Source of the DNA: a virus
IMG/VR virus record: IMGVR_UViG_3300042895_000849
Span: 1 to 49,522 of that record
Strand: one strand, 5' to 3'
DNA length: 49,522 nt
Part shown: positions 49,101 to 49,522 of the stretch, one piece after another
Numbering within the stretch: position 1 is the stretch's first letter
Layout: each line of letters opens with the position of its first letter
Notes under the pieces: model-generated
What the model saw: only the letters and a program-made list of their open reading frames with translations
The model's database searches: none
What the model was told of the DNA's origin: nothing
Program-made: the position numbers and the translations under genes

Positions 49101-49522
49101 AATAGATGGATCTAGTGGAACATCAGGATCTAGTGGAACATCAGGATCTAGTGGAAGCTCAGGATCTAGTGGAACTTCAGGATATAGTGGTAGCTCGGGA
49201 ACTTCGGGAATAGATGGTTCTTCAGGAACTTCAGGTTCAAGCGGAACATCAGGTTCAAGTGGAACATCGGGAATAGATGGATCTAGTGGAACATCAGGAT
49301 CTAGTGGAAGCTCTGGATCTAGTGGAACTTCAGGATATAGTGGTAGCTCGGGAACTTCGGGAATAGATGGTTCTTCAGGAACTTCAGGGATAGATGGTTC
49401 AAGCGGAACATCAGGTTCAAGTGGAACATCGGGAATAGATGGATCTAGTGGAACATCAGGATCTAGTGGAAGCTCTGGATCTAGTGGAACTTCAGGATAT
49501 AGTGGTAGCTCGGGAACTTCGG
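46129..49522 (+). CDS. collagen-like tail fibre protein, 3' end outside the window
   Basis: The frame is open for 1131 codons from ATG 46129 to the window end, with no stop. Residues 1-262 are a beta-rich N-terminal region ([20 protein letters not shown]), probably the baseplate-attachment part. Gly-X-Y blocks follow: residues 263-384 (GPT, GAT), 429-474 (GAT, GET, GDT), and 635 to the end (GTS, GSS, GID). A globular beta domain (about 475-634) separates blocks 2 and 3. Collagen-like triplets form long triple helices in phage fibres. Block 3 has few interruptions (STPGITS) and becomes almost exact DNA repeats of 153-162 bp near the end. Antisense ORFs here come from repeat composition. Confidence 0.9.
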   Translation, partial: MKELNQITIKQLLASNTIGVNNSITNANFAQLQEGLLLINSAFGISIQNKTLNFPTGKINTGAIKADTIRLPINGNSSIQLNGSNGEILVNGLITTANAFIGGNLIVGDSNNGGRLKLILDRTYIDETIKPGEPGQVRFIGDDYEVYLNYGEVLSSFSFTVGSGANGQDIAVLYNGATAGQVQWNNDNVLTSENLVNAILTNATGPCLAESNLNTVTILALPGLGATANGDTITISGSVPVSVTSGTMSGGVNGTGAWVSIIGSQGPTGPTGSGAGPTGATGTGATGTTGATGATGATGAGITGATGATGTGATGTTGTTGPTGDTGPTGPNGAKGSAGAPGVTGATGPSGPSGPTGSTGTAGSNGATGSTGSTGPTGATGATGTNWYTGSGAPSIGTGSEGDLYLDGVTGDVYEKIGGIWQLQSNIKGVTGDTGATGATGETGATGATGDTGATGATGTGETGATGATGAVGTPTPMGYVDLSKLSTSQQISQGGFKPINFDTTNLIDSSYFTVGTFTISSTTGVYVEVLKAGTYFISYKVGLEHASSGSYSFLSSSLWKDTTTPVEITNFKGFTTLEDVASGVIPSDIITITGILNAAVGDQYWVKVVYQGGGSGIVDITDGDTGFSMFSLEGNQGTDGTSGTSGISGSSGTSGIGGTSGTSGISGTDGSSGSSGTSGSGTSGTSGTSTPGITSGSSGTSGIDGTSGSSGTSGIGGTSGSSGTSGIDGTSGSSGTSGIDGTSGSSGTSGITGIDGSSGSSGTSGIGGTSGSSGTSGIDGTSGTSAPGITSGTSGSSGSSGSSGSSGTSGIDGSSGTSGIDGSSGTSGSSGTSGSSGTSGSSGTSGSSGSSGSSGSSGSSGTSGIDGSSGTSGINGSSGTSGLSGVDGVSGSSGTSGSSGSSGSSGTSGSSGSSGTSGIDGSSGTSGIDGSSGTSGIDGSSGTSGSSGTSGSSGTSGSSGTSGYSGSSGTSGIDGSSGTSGIDGSSGTSGIDGSSGTSGSSGTSGSSGSSGSSGTSGYSGSSGTSGIDGSSGTSGSSGTSGSSGTSGIDGSSGTSGSSGSSGSSGTSGYSGSSGTSGIDGSSGTSGIDGSSGTSGSSGTSGIDGSSGTSGSSGSSGSSGTSGYSGSSGTS
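48031..49522 (+). repeat. Gly-Thr-Ser / Gly-Ser-Ser coding repeat array with higher-order period
   Basis: Triplet-coded repeats (GGA ACA TCA, GGA TCT AGT, GGA ATA GAT) run to the window edge. From about 49018 a GGATATAGTGG landmark recurs at 49018, 49180, 49333 and 49495, giving periods of 162, 153 and 162 bp with near-identical sequence. These lengths are multiples of 9 bp, so collagen triplet phase is kept. Confidence 0.9.

Noticed and set aside
48031-49522. Possible CRISPR or iteron array
   Set aside because: The repeats are in phase with an open reading frame encoding Gly-X-Y triplets and lack unique spacers of constant length.

Overview
This window is part of a large, AT-rich, T4-like contractile-tailed bacteriophage (myovirus) genome. 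It encodes a T4-type replication and recombination set: UvsX, gp41-type helicase, gp46/47 nuclease, ATP-dependent ligase, gp44 clamp loader and a FEN-like RNase H/exonuclease. It also encodes T4-type morphogenesis proteins: gp4, gp14, gp15, gp16/gp17 terminase, gp18 sheath, gp19 tube and gp20 portal, plus a gp55-like late sigma factor. Two intergenic regions carry the TAnnTTTG promoter box typical of Bacteroidota, and starts are mostly preceded by A-rich rather than Shine-Dalgarno leaders. I therefore infer a Bacteroidota (flavobacterium-like) host. This rests on motifs only.

Layout. 1-1190: end of a small ORF and a cluster of 11 tRNAs with two structured non-tRNA spacers. 1235-7786: HNH endonuclease, IMPDH/GMP-reductase-like enzyme, a ThyA-fold enzyme with the dCMP-hydroxymethylase Asp signature, a lytic transglycosylase, a zinc-ribbon protein, a minus-strand membrane-active protein, a SET-domain protein and small unknowns. 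7864-14167: uvsX, 41, 47 and 46 with small unknowns. 14180-26812: neck, terminase, sheath, two tube paralogs and a baseplate-hub-like gene apparently split over two frames. 26850-31722: a low-complexity virion-like protein, then dCMP deaminase, an ECF-type sigma factor and a PD-(D/E)XK nuclease. 31793-36814: membrane coiled-coil protein, paralogous small proteins, a large repeat-tailed protein and a hidden coiled-coil ORF. 36811-41545: gp55-like sigma, gp4, an unknown and two tandem portal genes. 41633-46080: ligase, clamp loader, a repeat-rich intergenic region, guanylate-kinase-like NMP kinase, RNase H and a possible second clamp-loader subunit. 46129-end: a very long collagen-like fibre gene that runs off the window.

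How the parts fit. dCMP deaminase, the gp42-like enzyme, the IMPDH/GMPR enzyme and the NMP kinase together suggest remodelling of nucleotide pools and possibly a modified cytosine in phage DNA. Transcription appears to be organised by at least three promoter styles: GATATATAAAT-like motifs before structural genes (probably read by the gp55-like factor), AGTATAATAATA-like motifs before early/middle-type genes, and host-like TAnnTTTG boxes. Two phage sigma factors are present.

Most unusual points: two tandem, intact portal paralogs; two tube paralogs next to an oversized sheath; a probable +1 frameshift in the gp26-like gene; an unlisted ORF after an A9 slippery stretch and an 18-bp hairpin; a repeat-rich regulatory or origin-like region at 43911-44066; and higher-order DNA repeats in the fibre gene.
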